A stretch of DNA of 6,098 nucleotides from an uncultured Pseudomonadota bacterium (lineage in GTDB: Bacteria > Pseudomonadota > Gammaproteobacteria > Burkholderiales > Nitrosomonadaceae). Positions 1 to 5,994 of the stretch are shown here, one piece after another; within the stretch, counting starts at the first letter, position 1; each line of letters starts with the position of its first letter. The translations under genes were made by a program, and so were the position numbers. The DNA is taken from NCBI GenBank assembly GCA_903957805.1, contig CAJBQQ010000256.1, positions 1 to 6,098 on the forward strand. Direction: 5' to 3'. The notes below the pieces were generated by a model. The model was not told where the DNA came from and made no database searches. It was given only the letters and a program-made list of their open reading frames with translations.

Positions 1-211
1 CGCTGGTGGCCTCGATCAGAGTATCCCCCGGCTTGATCTCACCACGCGACTGTGCTCGTGAAATCATCGACAATGCAGGACGGTCCTTCACCGACCCGGC
101 CGGGTTATTACCCTCCAACTTGGCGAGGATGACATTGCTGGTCATCCCAGGGAGGCGCTTCAATCTTACGAGCGGGGTAGTACCGACAAAGTCTTCAATA
201 TTCTTAAGCAT
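1..211 (-). CDS. cysM: Cysteine synthase B (O-acetylserine sulfhydrylase B), N-terminal part, cut by window edge
   Basis: This is the 5' part of a gene read leftwards: 70 codons are present and the rest lies beyond base 1. The family is PLP-dependent and makes L-cysteine from O-acetylserine with sulfide, or S-sulfocysteine with thiosulfate, in the cytoplasm. The translation begins MLKNIEDFVGTTPLVRLKRL and carries LEGNNPAGSVKDRPALSMI at residues 32-50. K42 is the expected PLP Schiff-base lysine. The NNPAGSVKDR version of this motif is typical of CysM; CysK has a different one (NPSxSVKCR). The end visible here, GDTLIEATS (62-70), leads into the substrate-binding loop. I chose ATG at 211 because the family normally starts just before the (I)EDFVGxTPLVRL segment. 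A TTG at 240 is in frame but falls inside a candidate promoter. No purine-rich ribosome binding site precedes 211, where the bases are C-rich. Identification is firm; the exact start is less so. Confidence 0.93.
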   Translation of the reverse strand, partial: MLKNIEDFVGTTPLVRLKRLPGMTSNVILAKLEGNNPAGSVKDRPALSMISRAQSRGEIKPGDTLIEATS

Positions 212-240
212 GGGGAGGAGATTCTTAAATGATTGCGTCA

Positions 241-249
241 ATTATCGCA
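241..249 (-). promoter_or_regulatory. Candidate extended -10 promoter for cysM
   Basis: Read on the minus strand, TGC (249-247) directly precedes GATAAT (246-241). That gives the TGn extension plus a hexamer matching TATAAT at five of six positions. The -35 region 17 bases upstream (TTTCAA) is poor, as is allowed for extended -10 promoters. Transcription would begin near 234 and give a leader of about 23 bases before the cysM ATG at 211. The gap between pyrF and cysM is 161 bases, so a separate promoter makes sense. This is an inference from motif matching only. Confidence 0.4.
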
Positions 250-372
250 CATGAGCTCTTGATTGAAATGCGGCCGACATCATGGTCACCTACAAAAAGG
301 GATCGTCCACAAGCAGCGGGAGATTTAGAGAGGGCAGATAGGAAGCGGGCAAATCTCAGAAGCGTGCGGCGA

Positions 373-1065
373 TCAGGCTGGTGTGATTTCAGCGTGCAGA
401 CGTTGCAACATCGCCAGTGGGTCGGTCGCCTGGGTGATAGGGCGCCCTATCACAAGGTAGTCTGCCCCATTTGCAATCGCTTGACTCGGCGTAGTGACCC
501 GCTGCTGATCATCCACCGAAGCATCTAACGGGCGAATTCCGGGTGTGACCAGGCAGAAGTCTTTTCCCATCACTTGTCTGAGATGTGAAGTCTCCAGAGC
601 AGAGCAGACAACGCCATCCAGTCCGCACGAACTGGCCAGACTCGCCAGACGTTGAACCACCATCTCGGGTTCTCCGCTCAGTCCGATATCAGACAGGTCA
701 TCCCTCCCCATACTGGTGAGGAGGGTCACCGCTATCAGCTTGGTTGTTCCCATCGGTAGTGCCTCGCGTGCTGCAGAGAGCATTTTTCTGCCGCCAAGCG
801 CATGCACATTCACCATCCAAACACCCAGACTTGCTGCAGCCTTGCATGCACCCGCCACGGTGTTGGGGATATCATGAAATTTCAGATCAAGAAAGACTTC
901 AAAACCCTTGCCCATAAGACGCTCCACCAGCTGCGGCCCTGCAGCGGTGAATAACTCTTTACCCACCTTCAGCCTGCACAGCCGGGGATCAAGCTGCATT
1001 GCAAGCGAGAGTGCTGAATCAGCGCCAGGGAAATCAAGAGCAACGATAATACGTGGAGAGTTCAT
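373..1065 (-). CDS. pyrF: Orotidine 5'-phosphate decarboxylase
   Basis: This enzyme catalyses the last step of de novo UMP synthesis, converting orotidine 5'-monophosphate to UMP plus CO2, in the cytoplasm. The 230-residue protein has the usual length of the bacterial short form and is a single TIM barrel. Visible signatures are IIVALDF at 6-12 with substrate-binding D11, LKVGKELF at 32-39 with K33, and the catalytic DLKFHDIPNT block at 60-69, which supplies D60, K62 and D65. The phosphate-binding segments are VTPGIRP (173-179) and YLVIGRPI (203-210) with R208. The ATG at 1065 gives a normal N-terminus and has an AAGG that begins within the lapA stop codon. The gene starts 13 bases after lapA, so the two are probably co-transcribed. 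In enterobacteria and many relatives lapB sits between them; here it does not. Confidence 0.98.
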   Translation of the reverse strand: MNSPRIIVALDFPGADSALSLAMQLDPRLCRLKVGKELFTAAGPQLVERLMGKGFEVFLDLKFHDIPNTVAGACKAAASLGVWMVNVHALGGRKMLSAAREALPMGTTKLIAVTLLTSMGRDDLSDIGLSGEPEMVVQRLASLASSCGLDGVVCSALETSHLRQVMGKDFCLVTPGIRPLDASVDDQQRVTTPSQAIANGADYLVIGRPITQATDPLAMLQRLHAEITPA

Positions 1066-1078
1066 TCGGTTATTTACC

Positions 1079-1366
1079 TTACTTCAATCTGTCGCTTAGG
1101 TTGTTGGGGTTCTCATGATCTTCATTGGTCGAATTCGCTCTTCTATATGCCGCAATCTCTCGCCTCTGTCTAAATATCTTACCCAGACATGCGAGCACCC
1201 CGATCGCCACCCCAAGCGTAAAGAAGAGCAACAGTATCATCACCAGAGGGGCCTGCCACTCATAACCAAAAAAATATTGAAGCCTCACCGTATCGACGTT
1301 CTTCACGGCGAAACCGAGAAACAGTAAAAACAATACGATACGTACGAACCATGTCAGGTATTGCAT
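1079..1366 (-). CDS. lapA: LapA family inner-membrane protein (DUF1049), LPS assembly protein A
   Basis: This is a 95-residue membrane protein with two predicted transmembrane helices, at about residues 5-21 and 40-63. A short loop (NVDTVRLQYFFGYEWQAP) separates them, and the cytoplasmic tail is charged and hydrophilic (residues 64-95). That layout, with the V/NxxxVxLxxF-type loop, is characteristic of the LapA/YciS family. In E. coli LapA is encoded with LapB (YciM), which works with FtsH to control LpxC turnover and hence lipopolysaccharide synthesis; LapA's own biochemical role is less well defined. The ATG at 1366 is preceded by GGGGTGA at suitable spacing. The gene begins 15 bases after the U-tract of an intrinsic terminator, so its expression depends on read-through or a local promoter. 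Family assignment rests on topology, length and position, since the sequence has few invariant residues. Confidence 0.88.
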   Translation of the reverse strand: MQYLTWFVRIVLFLLFLGFAVKNVDTVRLQYFFGYEWQAPLVMILLLFFTLGVAIGVLACLGKIFRQRREIAAYRRANSTNEDHENPNNLSDRLK

Positions 1367-1381
1367 GATTCACCCCGAGAT

Positions 1382-1413
1382 AAAAAAAGCAGCGTGATCT
1401 TGCGACCCGCTGC
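1382..1413 (-). terminator. Intrinsic (Rho-independent) terminator after ihfB
   Basis: Read on the minus strand, GCAGCG (1413-1408) pairs with CGCTGC (1394-1389). Inside it, GGTC (1407-1404) pairs with GATC (1399-1396), including one G-U pair. A GCAA loop (1403-1400), of GNRA type, closes the stem, and a single A at 1395 is bulged. Seven T residues (1388-1382) follow immediately. The structure lies 29 bases after the ihfB stop codon and 15 bases before the lapA ATG. It should end or attenuate transcription of the aroA-cmk-rpsA-ihfB part. The opposite strand lacks a U-tract, so it is not bidirectional. Confidence 0.88.
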
Positions 1414-1414
1414 C

Positions 1415-1420
1415 ATTATA
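1415..1420 (-). promoter_or_regulatory. Consensus -10 hexamer just upstream of the ihfB/lapA terminator
   Basis: The minus strand reads TATAAT exactly at 1420-1415, directly before the 5' arm of the terminator. No convincing -35 hexamer exists at 15-19 bases upstream; the best match, TGAAAA at spacing 19, agrees at three of six positions. There is no TGn extension. If used, transcription would start near 1408, at the end of the 5' arm. The RNA would then lack that arm and could pass the terminator into lapA-pyrF. The sequence match is certain; promoter activity is speculative. Confidence 0.28.
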
Positions 1421-1442
1421 TTCTTCTTGTCTGGGACTCTTT

Positions 1443-1727
1443 TCAGTCCTTACTGTCCACCCGCTCACGCAGCTCTTTCCCTGCCTTGAAGTGGGGTACA
1501 TACTTTTCCGGTACCTTCACCTTCTCGCCCGACTTTGGATTACGTCCCACACGGGGTGGCCGGTAGTTCAGGTCGAAACTTCCAAAACCGCGGATCTCGA
1601 TGCGCTCTCCCTGCAATAAGCTTTTGACCATGGCATCGAGTATCGTTTTCACCGCCAGTTCTGCATCCTTCGCTACCAGCTGCGGATAACGCGCTGCAAG
1701 CCTGGAAATCAATTCAGACTTCGTCAT
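1443..1727 (-). CDS. ihfB: Integration host factor subunit beta
   Basis: IHF beta pairs with IHF alpha (ihfA, not in this window) to form a DNA-bending nucleoid protein used in transcription, replication and recombination. From the ATG at 1727 the protein has 94 residues, the family's usual size, beginning MTKSELISRLAARYP. The dimerisation helices fill about residues 1-40. The DNA-binding core RIEIRGFGSFDL (42-53) follows, then the beta-arm RPPRVGRNPKSGEKV (56-70) with the intercalating proline P64, and then the conserved YVPHFKAGKELRERV (76-90). A GTG at 1733 would add two residues but sits inside the AGAGGG ribosome binding site (1738-1733), so ATG at 1727 is preferred; it also matches the known MTKSEL start. 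The gap from rpsA is 9 bases, and the ribosome binding site overlaps the rpsA stop codon, which suggests translational coupling. A strong terminator follows. Confidence 0.97.
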   Translation of the reverse strand: MTKSELISRLAARYPQLVAKDAELAVKTILDAMVKSLLQGERIEIRGFGSFDLNYRPPRVGRNPKSGEKVKVPEKYVPHFKAGKELRERVDSKD

Positions 1728-1732
1728 GAGCA

Positions 1733-1738
1733 CCCTCT
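1733..1738 (-). promoter_or_regulatory. ihfB ribosome binding site overlapping the rpsA stop codon
   Basis: AGAGGG on the minus strand (1738-1733) shares two bases with the rpsA TAG stop (1739-1737). It lies five bases before the ATG at 1727. It decides the ihfB start in favour of ATG 1727 over the GTG at 1733. Ribosomes finishing rpsA would expose or directly reach this site. Confidence 0.75.
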
Positions 1739-3452
1739 ACTGTTCAATATTTTTAACATCCATCTTCGCCTTGAGAAGGGCACCCAGGCTCGTAGTTCCA
1801 GAACTTGGAGAGCTCTCTGTTGTGACCTTCTGCATCGCATCGGTCTCCTCAGACATATCCTTCGCCTTGATGGAGAGGTTGATGCTACGGTTCTTACGAT
1901 CGACATTGATGATCATCGCCTCGACCGTATCACCTTCCTTCATGTGCGAGCGGATATCCTCTACCCGGTCACGAGATACTTCTGATGCTCTCAGATAACC
2001 TTCCACATCATTGTCCAGCGTAATCACAGCACCCTTCGCGTCCATCGACTTAACGGTACCCTTAACGATGCTATTCTTGTCATTAACTGAGACAAAGCTG
2101 TTGAATGGGTCCCCTTCCAATTGCTTGATACCCAGTGATATGCGTTCCCGCTCAACATCGATCGACAGGACCATCGCCTCTAAATCATCGCCCTTCTTAT
2201 AATTACGAACAGCATCCTCTCCGGTCTGATTCCAGGAGAGATCGGATAGATGGACCAGTCCGTCTATGCCGCCCAGCAGTCCAATAAATACGCCGAAGTC
2301 TGTAATCGATTTGATTTGACCCTGAACCTTGTCGCCCTTCTTATGATTAATGGCGAAGTCTTCCCAAGGATTAGGCTTGCACTGCTTCATCCCGAGTGAG
2401 ATACGACGACGTTCCTCATCAATCTCAAGGATCATCACCTCGACCTCATCTCCTAGCTGAACCATCTTAGAGGGGTACATATTCTTATTGGTCCAATCCA
2501 TTTCAGATACATGGACAAGACCCTCTATACCCTGTTCGATCTCAACGAATGCGCCATAATCAGTCAGATTGCTGACCTTGCCAAAGAGACGCGTACCCTG
2601 TGGGTAGCGACGTGAGAGACCCACCCATGGATCCTCGCTCAGTTGCTTCATCCCTAATGAGACGCGATTTTTTTCTTGATCAAATTTAAGAATTTTAGCG
2701 GTGACTTCATCGCCGACATTGATCACTTCTGAAGGGTGCTTGACCCGTCTCCAGGCCAGATCGGTAATATGCAGCAGTCCATCTATCCCACCGAGGTCAA
2801 CGAATGCACCGTAATCGGTGATGTTCTTGACGATACCCTTGACGACTGCACCCTCCTGCAGGTTCGCCAGCAATGACTGACGATCTGCGCCTTGGCTTGC
2901 CTCGAGCACGGCCCGACGTGAGACAACCACGTTATTACGTTTGCGATCAAGCTTGATAACCTTAAACTCCATCTCCTTATTCTCATAGGGAGTGGTGTCC
3001 TTTACCGGACGGATGTCGACCAACGAACCGGGTAGGAATGCTCTGATACCATTAATCATTGCGGTCAGACCACCCTTGACCTTTCCATTCACCATTCCAC
3101 TAACGATAGCACCCGTCTCCATGGCCTTTTCCAGATCGTGCCATGCGGTCAGTCGTTTGGCCTTGTCACGTGACAGACGGGTCTCTCCGTAACCATCTTC
3201 CAGAGCCTCGATCGCGACGGTGATGAAATCACCCGGCTTGACCTCGACCTCGCCCTTATCATTCTTAAATTCTTCTACCGGGATAAAACTCTCGGACTTG
3301 AGTCCTGCATTTACGACTACGATGTTGTAGTCAACGCGGACGACTTCGGCGGTAATTACTTCGCCAATGCGCATTTCCTGGCGGGTGAGACTCTCTTCAA
3401 ACAGAGCTGCGAAACTTTCTGGGGAACTGGTTGCGGTGGAGGCGGTTGTCAT
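1737..3452 (-). CDS. rpsA: 30S ribosomal protein S1
   Basis: S1 binds mRNA on the small ribosomal subunit and helps load messages that lack strong ribosome binding sites. From ATG at 3452 the protein has 571 residues, a little longer than E. coli S1 (557). It shows six S1 (OB-fold) domains at about 28-96, 114-181, 200-269, 284-357, 371-445 and 458-529. The first two are the divergent ribosome-anchoring type (AGLKSESFIP; NGKVKGGLTAMINGIRAFLPG). Domains 3-5 are canonical, with repeats such as NITDYGAFVDLGGIDGLLHI and RVSLGMKQ. A Ser/Thr-rich tail (543-555) ends in SLGALLKAKM. The open frame continues 11 codons upstream to a TTG at 3485, but homologues start close to the SFAALFEESL segment (13-22), so ATG 3452 is chosen. 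That leaves a short Ser/Thr-rich extension before SFAALFEESL. The ribosome binding site is weak (AGG 11 bases upstream), as in E. coli rpsA, which lacks a canonical one and is repressed by its own product. Confidence 0.97.
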   Translation of the reverse strand: MTTASTATSSPESFAALFEESLTRQEMRIGEVITAEVVRVDYNIVVVNAGLKSESFIPVEEFKNDKGEVEVKPGDFITVAIEALEDGYGETRLSRDKAKRLTAWHDLEKAMETGAIVSGMVNGKVKGGLTAMINGIRAFLPGSLVDIRPVKDTTPYENKEMEFKVIKLDRKRNNVVVSRRAVLEASQGADRQSLLANLQEGAVVKGIVKNITDYGAFVDLGGIDGLLHITDLAWRRVKHPSEVINVGDEVTAKILKFDQEKNRVSLGMKQLSEDPWVGLSRRYPQGTRLFGKVSNLTDYGAFVEIEQGIEGLVHVSEMDWTNKNMYPSKMVQLGDEVEVMILEIDEERRRISLGMKQCKPNPWEDFAINHKKGDKVQGQIKSITDFGVFIGLLGGIDGLVHLSDLSWNQTGEDAVRNYKKGDDLEAMVLSIDVERERISLGIKQLEGDPFNSFVSVNDKNSIVKGTVKSMDAKGAVITLDNDVEGYLRASEVSRDRVEDIRSHMKEGDTVEAMIINVDRKNRSINLSIKAKDMSEETDAMQKVTTESSPSSGTTSLGALLKAKMDVKNIEQ

Positions 3453-3530
3453 TGTAAAAAATACCTGGTTTGAAATCACGCCCAAATAATCATCTGGCGA
3501 GGTGGTTGGTTAATAAAACTGCTTGAATAC

Positions 3531-3568
3531 ATGACCGGACTTGTGCCCTGTTTATCGAACAGGGTCAT
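3531..3568 (-). promoter_or_regulatory. rpsA leader with competing hairpins
   Basis: In the 131-base cmk-rpsA gap the minus strand contains a perfect 7-bp hairpin: CCCTGTT (3564-3558) pairs with AACAGGG (3552-3546) around a CGATA loop. A second, longer-range 6-bp pairing joins ATGACC (3568-3563) to GGTCAT (3536-3531). The two share bases 3563-3564, so they cannot both form in full. No U-tract follows, so this is not an intrinsic terminator. By analogy with the structured, self-regulated rpsA leader of E. coli, it may shape S1 translation or mRNA stability. The pairings are seen in the sequence; the role is inferred. Confidence 0.45.
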
Positions 3569-3583
3569 CTCACCACATCATCA

Positions 3584-4261
3584 TCAAGCAGACTTAGCGC
3601 AGATCTCGTCATACCGTCTCATCACCTCATCCACCGCCTGGGCGATGTTGAGAGATGTCGTATCCAGCAAGATTGCATCTGCTCCCTGTTGCAGGGGTGC
3701 AACGCTGCGATTAATATCGCGAGCATCACGGTCCCTTATATCCTGCAAAAGGGTTGAGATATTAGCATCGATTCCTTTCTCCATCAACTGTTTATAGCGC
3801 CTCTGAGCGCGCGTCTCGGCGTCTGCCGTCAGAAAAATTTTCAGCGCCGCATCGGGAAATACCACTGACCCCATATCCCGGCCATCCGCCACCAGTCCAG
3901 GTATCTGACGGAATGCCCTCTGACGGTCCAATAACGATGCCCTGACCTGGGAGTACGCAGCAACCTTAGAGGCCCCATTGCTACAGACCTCAGCACGGAT
4001 TGCATCGGCCACATCCTCCCCCTTCAGAAGGATCTTTGCGCCAGTAAAAACAACATCCAGATCTCGAGCGATGCCAGACAGCGCTGTCTCATCGGTTAGA
4101 TCTACCTCTGACTGTATCGCTGTATAAGCAACCAACCGATAAAGCGCACCGCTATCGAGGTAATGAAACCGGAGTCTTTCTGCCACCCTCTGTGCAACAG
4201 TGCCCTTACCGGAAGCAGAGGGCCCGTCAATCGCGATCACCGGGGTGTCATTCATTTCCAT
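3584..4261 (-). CDS. cmk: Cytidylate kinase (CMP/dCMP kinase)
   Basis: This enzyme phosphorylates CMP and dCMP with ATP to the diphosphates in the cytoplasm, recycling nucleotides from RNA and phospholipid turnover. The 225-residue protein is the usual bacterial length. It shows the Walker A P-loop GPSASGKGT (13-21), the CMP-site segment YLDSGALYR (34-42), and the NMP-binding insert at about 60-100 typical of bacterial Cmk. The conserved VADGRDMGSVVFPDA block (124-138) contributes D129 for nucleotide binding. The LID arginines are at about 151-155, and the final RDRDARDINRSVAPL (176-190) and LLDTTSL are family signatures. ATG 4261 is preferred over the ATG at 4255 because AAGG lies six bases before it. 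The gene follows aroA after 53 bases and precedes rpsA, the standard gammaproteobacterial order. Its TGA stop is followed by two more in-frame TGA codons. Confidence 0.98.
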   Translation of the reverse strand: MEMNDTPVIAIDGPSASGKGTVAQRVAERLRFHYLDSGALYRLVAYTAIQSEVDLTDETALSGIARDLDVVFTGAKILLKGEDVADAIRAEVCSNGASKVAAYSQVRASLLDRQRAFRQIPGLVADGRDMGSVVFPDAALKIFLTADAETRAQRRYKQLMEKGIDANISTLLQDIRDRDARDINRSVAPLQQGADAILLDTTSLNIAQAVDEVMRRYDEICAKSA

Positions 4262-4314
4262 AGATAGCCTTAATATTTACACGCAGTAGTTACACACAAA
4301 AAAAACATACCCAA

Positions 4315-5628
4315 TCAGGCCTTGACGATTGTGGAAAATTTCTCGAAATAATCAGGAAAGGTCTTGGCTACACAGTTCGGATCATTGATCCTTAACTGTG
4401 TACCTAGTGATGCGAGTGAGAAGCACATGGCCATCCGATGATCGTCGTACGTATCGATCTCCGCATACCGAAGTTGGTGTGACGGCGAGGGCTCAATACG
4501 TAGAAAGTCCATCCCCTCCTCCACCTCCGCACCGAGTTTACGCAGCTCCCTTGCCATTGCCTCAAGACGATCGGTCTCCTTCACACGCCAGCTTGCAATA
4601 TTGCGTAGAACGGTGACGCCATCCGCGAATAGGGCCGCAACCGCAAGTGTCATGGCTGCGTCTGGAATATGGTTGCAGTCAATATCGATTGACCGGAGCC
4701 TTCCAGACTTCGGTGCGCAAGCCTCGATCCAGTTATCCCCGAAGGTGATGTCGGCCCCCATTTTCTGTAACGCTTCAGCGAAACGAATATCCCCCTGAAG
4801 GCTTCCCCGACCCACCCCCTCCACCCTCACTGGGCCACCACCGATGGCACCTGCTGCCAGAAAGTAAGAAGCCGATGAGGCATCTCCCTCAACAAATATT
4901 TCGCCTGGGCTCCTGTAATGCTGACCACCACACAGAGTGAAACATTGCCAATCATCATGCTCGACACGCACTCCGAAACGAGCCATCAGGGCGATGGTCA
5001 GTTCGACATAGGGACGTGAAATGAGCTCCCCAATCACCTCTATCGTCATCCCCTCCCCCGCAACTGTCTCTGACAGAGGTAGTGCCAACAGAAGACCGGT
5101 CAGAAACTGGCTGGAAATGTTGCCCCTGAGTGTCACCCTACCTGCATGTATATGAGCAGGTTTTATTTCCAGAGGTGGAAATCCATCAATGCCCAGGTAA
5201 TTTATCTCCGCACCTAGTTGCCTCAGCGCATCCACCAGATCACCGATCGGCCGCTGATGCATCCGCGGCACTCCGGAGAGTCGGTAATTCCCCTGCGCCA
5301 TCGCCAAGACTGCCGTCAGTGGACGGAATGCCGTGCCGGCATTGCCCAAAAACAAGTCTGCCTCAGCGACCGGAAAGCGTACCTTAGATTGCCCACCGAT
5401 ACCCCTCACCCGGTAATCATTGTCACCACTATGAGTGATCGATACACCCAAAGCCGTAAGCGCCTCCAGCATCCTTGCCGTGTCATCAGATGCAAGCAGT
5501 TCGCGTACCTGGGTCTCCCCTTCCGCAAGTGTTGCGAGCAGCAATATTCGGTTTGAAATACTCTTGGAGCCGGGCAGACGTACTACCCCCTGGGCGCTAC
5601 TAGCGAGGGTGAGGTCAAGTGATTCCAT
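4315..5628 (-). CDS. aroA: 3-phosphoshikimate 1-carboxyvinyltransferase (EPSP synthase, class I type)
   Basis: This enzyme joins phosphoenolpyruvate to shikimate 3-phosphate to make EPSP, the sixth step of the shikimate pathway, in the cytoplasm. The 437-residue protein is full length. LPGSKSISNR (18-27) supplies K22, S23 and R27. LFLGNAGTAFRPLT (92-105) is the PEP-site loop, with G98 and P103 at the positions matching E. coli G96 and P101, so the usual glyphosate-sensitive residues are kept. Further motifs are R126 in RPIGDLVDAL, GNISSQFL (169-176), the catalytic D323 in HIPDAAMT, WRVKETDRL (347-355) with K350, E351 and R354, DDHRMAM (395-401) with R398, and K422 in AKTFPDYF. The ATG at 5628 is preceded by AAGGTG at good spacing. 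It is the first gene of the minus-strand cluster; no tyrA, hisC or serC gene lies directly upstream, only a divergent intergenic region. Nothing in the sequence suggests damage. Confidence 0.98.
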   Translation of the reverse strand: MESLDLTLASSAQGVVRLPGSKSISNRILLLATLAEGETQVRELLASDDTARMLEALTALGVSITHSGDNDYRVRGIGGQSKVRFPVAEADLFLGNAGTAFRPLTAVLAMAQGNYRLSGVPRMHQRPIGDLVDALRQLGAEINYLGIDGFPPLEIKPAHIHAGRVTLRGNISSQFLTGLLLALPLSETVAGEGMTIEVIGELISRPYVELTIALMARFGVRVEHDDWQCFTLCGGQHYRSPGEIFVEGDASSASYFLAAGAIGGGPVRVEGVGRGSLQGDIRFAEALQKMGADITFGDNWIEACAPKSGRLRSIDIDCNHIPDAAMTLAVAALFADGVTVLRNIASWRVKETDRLEAMARELRKLGAEVEEGMDFLRIEPSPSHQLRYAEIDTYDDHRMAMCFSLASLGTQLRINDPNCVAKTFPDYFEKFSTIVKA

Positions 5629-5757
5629 TACACCTTACACAGTTGACAATCTCTAGAGGCATTCAGACCATCCCATCTTATTTATTTGATTGAAAGATTG
5701 AGCGCTTAATTTACATGAATACCGAGAAATAGTGGAAATGCAGCTGAAAAGGCCGTT

Positions 5758-5786
5758 ATTATAACCACCCTCCGGTGACCCGTCTT
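5758..5786 (-). promoter_or_regulatory. Candidate promoter for the aroA-cmk-rpsA-ihfB cluster
   Basis: The minus strand has a perfect -10 hexamer TATAAT (5763-5758). With a 17-base spacer, AAGACG (5786-5781) stands at the -35 position and matches TTGACA only in its central GAC. Transcription would start near 5751, giving a leader of about 120 bases before the aroA ATG. The -10 is embedded in a short palindrome (5755-5765). Motif match only; other starts nearer to aroA are possible. Confidence 0.4.
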
Positions 5787-5859
5787 AACCAACCGATCGT
5801 CTATTGCCAAGGCCTCTTTATCAAGACTAATATTTTACGCTATCCTCAACCCTTTCCCA

Positions 5860-5873
5860 TGGTTGCACAACCA
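5860..5873. repeat. Short inverted repeat, possible operator
   Basis: TGGTTG and CAACCA face each other across a two-base CA spacer, giving a 14-base near-perfect palindrome. It lies 121 bases before the start codon of the exported-protein gene and just downstream of the weak TTATCA/TATCCT promoter-like pair. Size and symmetry suit a dimeric repressor or activator site, but I cannot assign it to any regulator. It may be chance. Confidence 0.3.
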
Positions 5874-5994
5874 GCTATCTCTTCCAAAAGAAAGTGAGAC
5901 TAGCCGCCAGTGTGTTACAACGGCCAGTCATGGAATTACGGGGGCGACTCGATTAGTTTCAAATCAGAAATGTGTAATGACAAGGAGATTCTGG

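Larger units (their letters stand above)
5629..5994. other. Divergent intergenic region between aroA and an exported-protein gene
   Basis: These 366 bases separate aroA (leftward) from the gene starting at 5995 (rightward) and hold no convincing reading frame. Noted within: a TATAAT for aroA (minus, 5763-5758); an 11-base palindrome over it (GTTAT-T-ATAAC, 5755-5765), in which the plus strand reads TATTAT at 5757-5762; a tandem GATTGA-AA-GATTGA at 5688-5701; an inverted repeat at 5860-5873; and a weak plus-strand promoter-like pair, TTATCA (5818-5823) and TATCCT (5841-5846), 17 bases apart with four of six matches each. The region is less GC-rich than the genes. No tRNA-like or clear terminator structure was seen. 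Confidence 0.7.

Noticed and set aside
229..528. Plus-strand reading frame with GGGGAGGAG about eight bases before its ATG
   Set aside because: It runs antisense through the 3' end of pyrF and its product has no recognisable features. The purine-rich stretch is simply the complement of the C-rich cysM leader.
1950..3370. Internal similarity along rpsA that could be taken for DNA repeats
   Set aside because: It reflects the six S1 protein domains; the DNA copies are diverged and not a repeat array.
1737..3485. Longer rpsA start at TTG 3485, and a GTG in between
   Set aside because: The 11 extra residues do not resemble the N-terminus of S1 proteins, and ATG 3452 places the conserved SFAALFEESL segment near the start as in homologues.
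3578..3586. Three consecutive in-frame TGA codons at the end of cmk
   Set aside because: Seen clearly, but a short GAT-type repeat at a stop codon is plausible by chance and needs no special function.
4298..4305. Run of eight T on the minus strand after aroA, resembling a terminator tail
   Set aside because: No GC-rich hairpin precedes it within the aroA 3' end, and cmk follows closely in the usual operon order.
5218..5556. 112-codon plus-strand frame antisense to aroA
   Set aside because: aroA on the other strand is complete and carries every family motif. The antisense product is Arg/His-rich and lacks domain features, as expected of a shadow frame.
5859..5897. Twelve-residue frame beginning ATG GTT GCA in the intergenic region
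   Set aside because: It has no ribosome binding site (the preceding bases are pyrimidine-rich) and its start falls within the inverted repeat. Probably chance.
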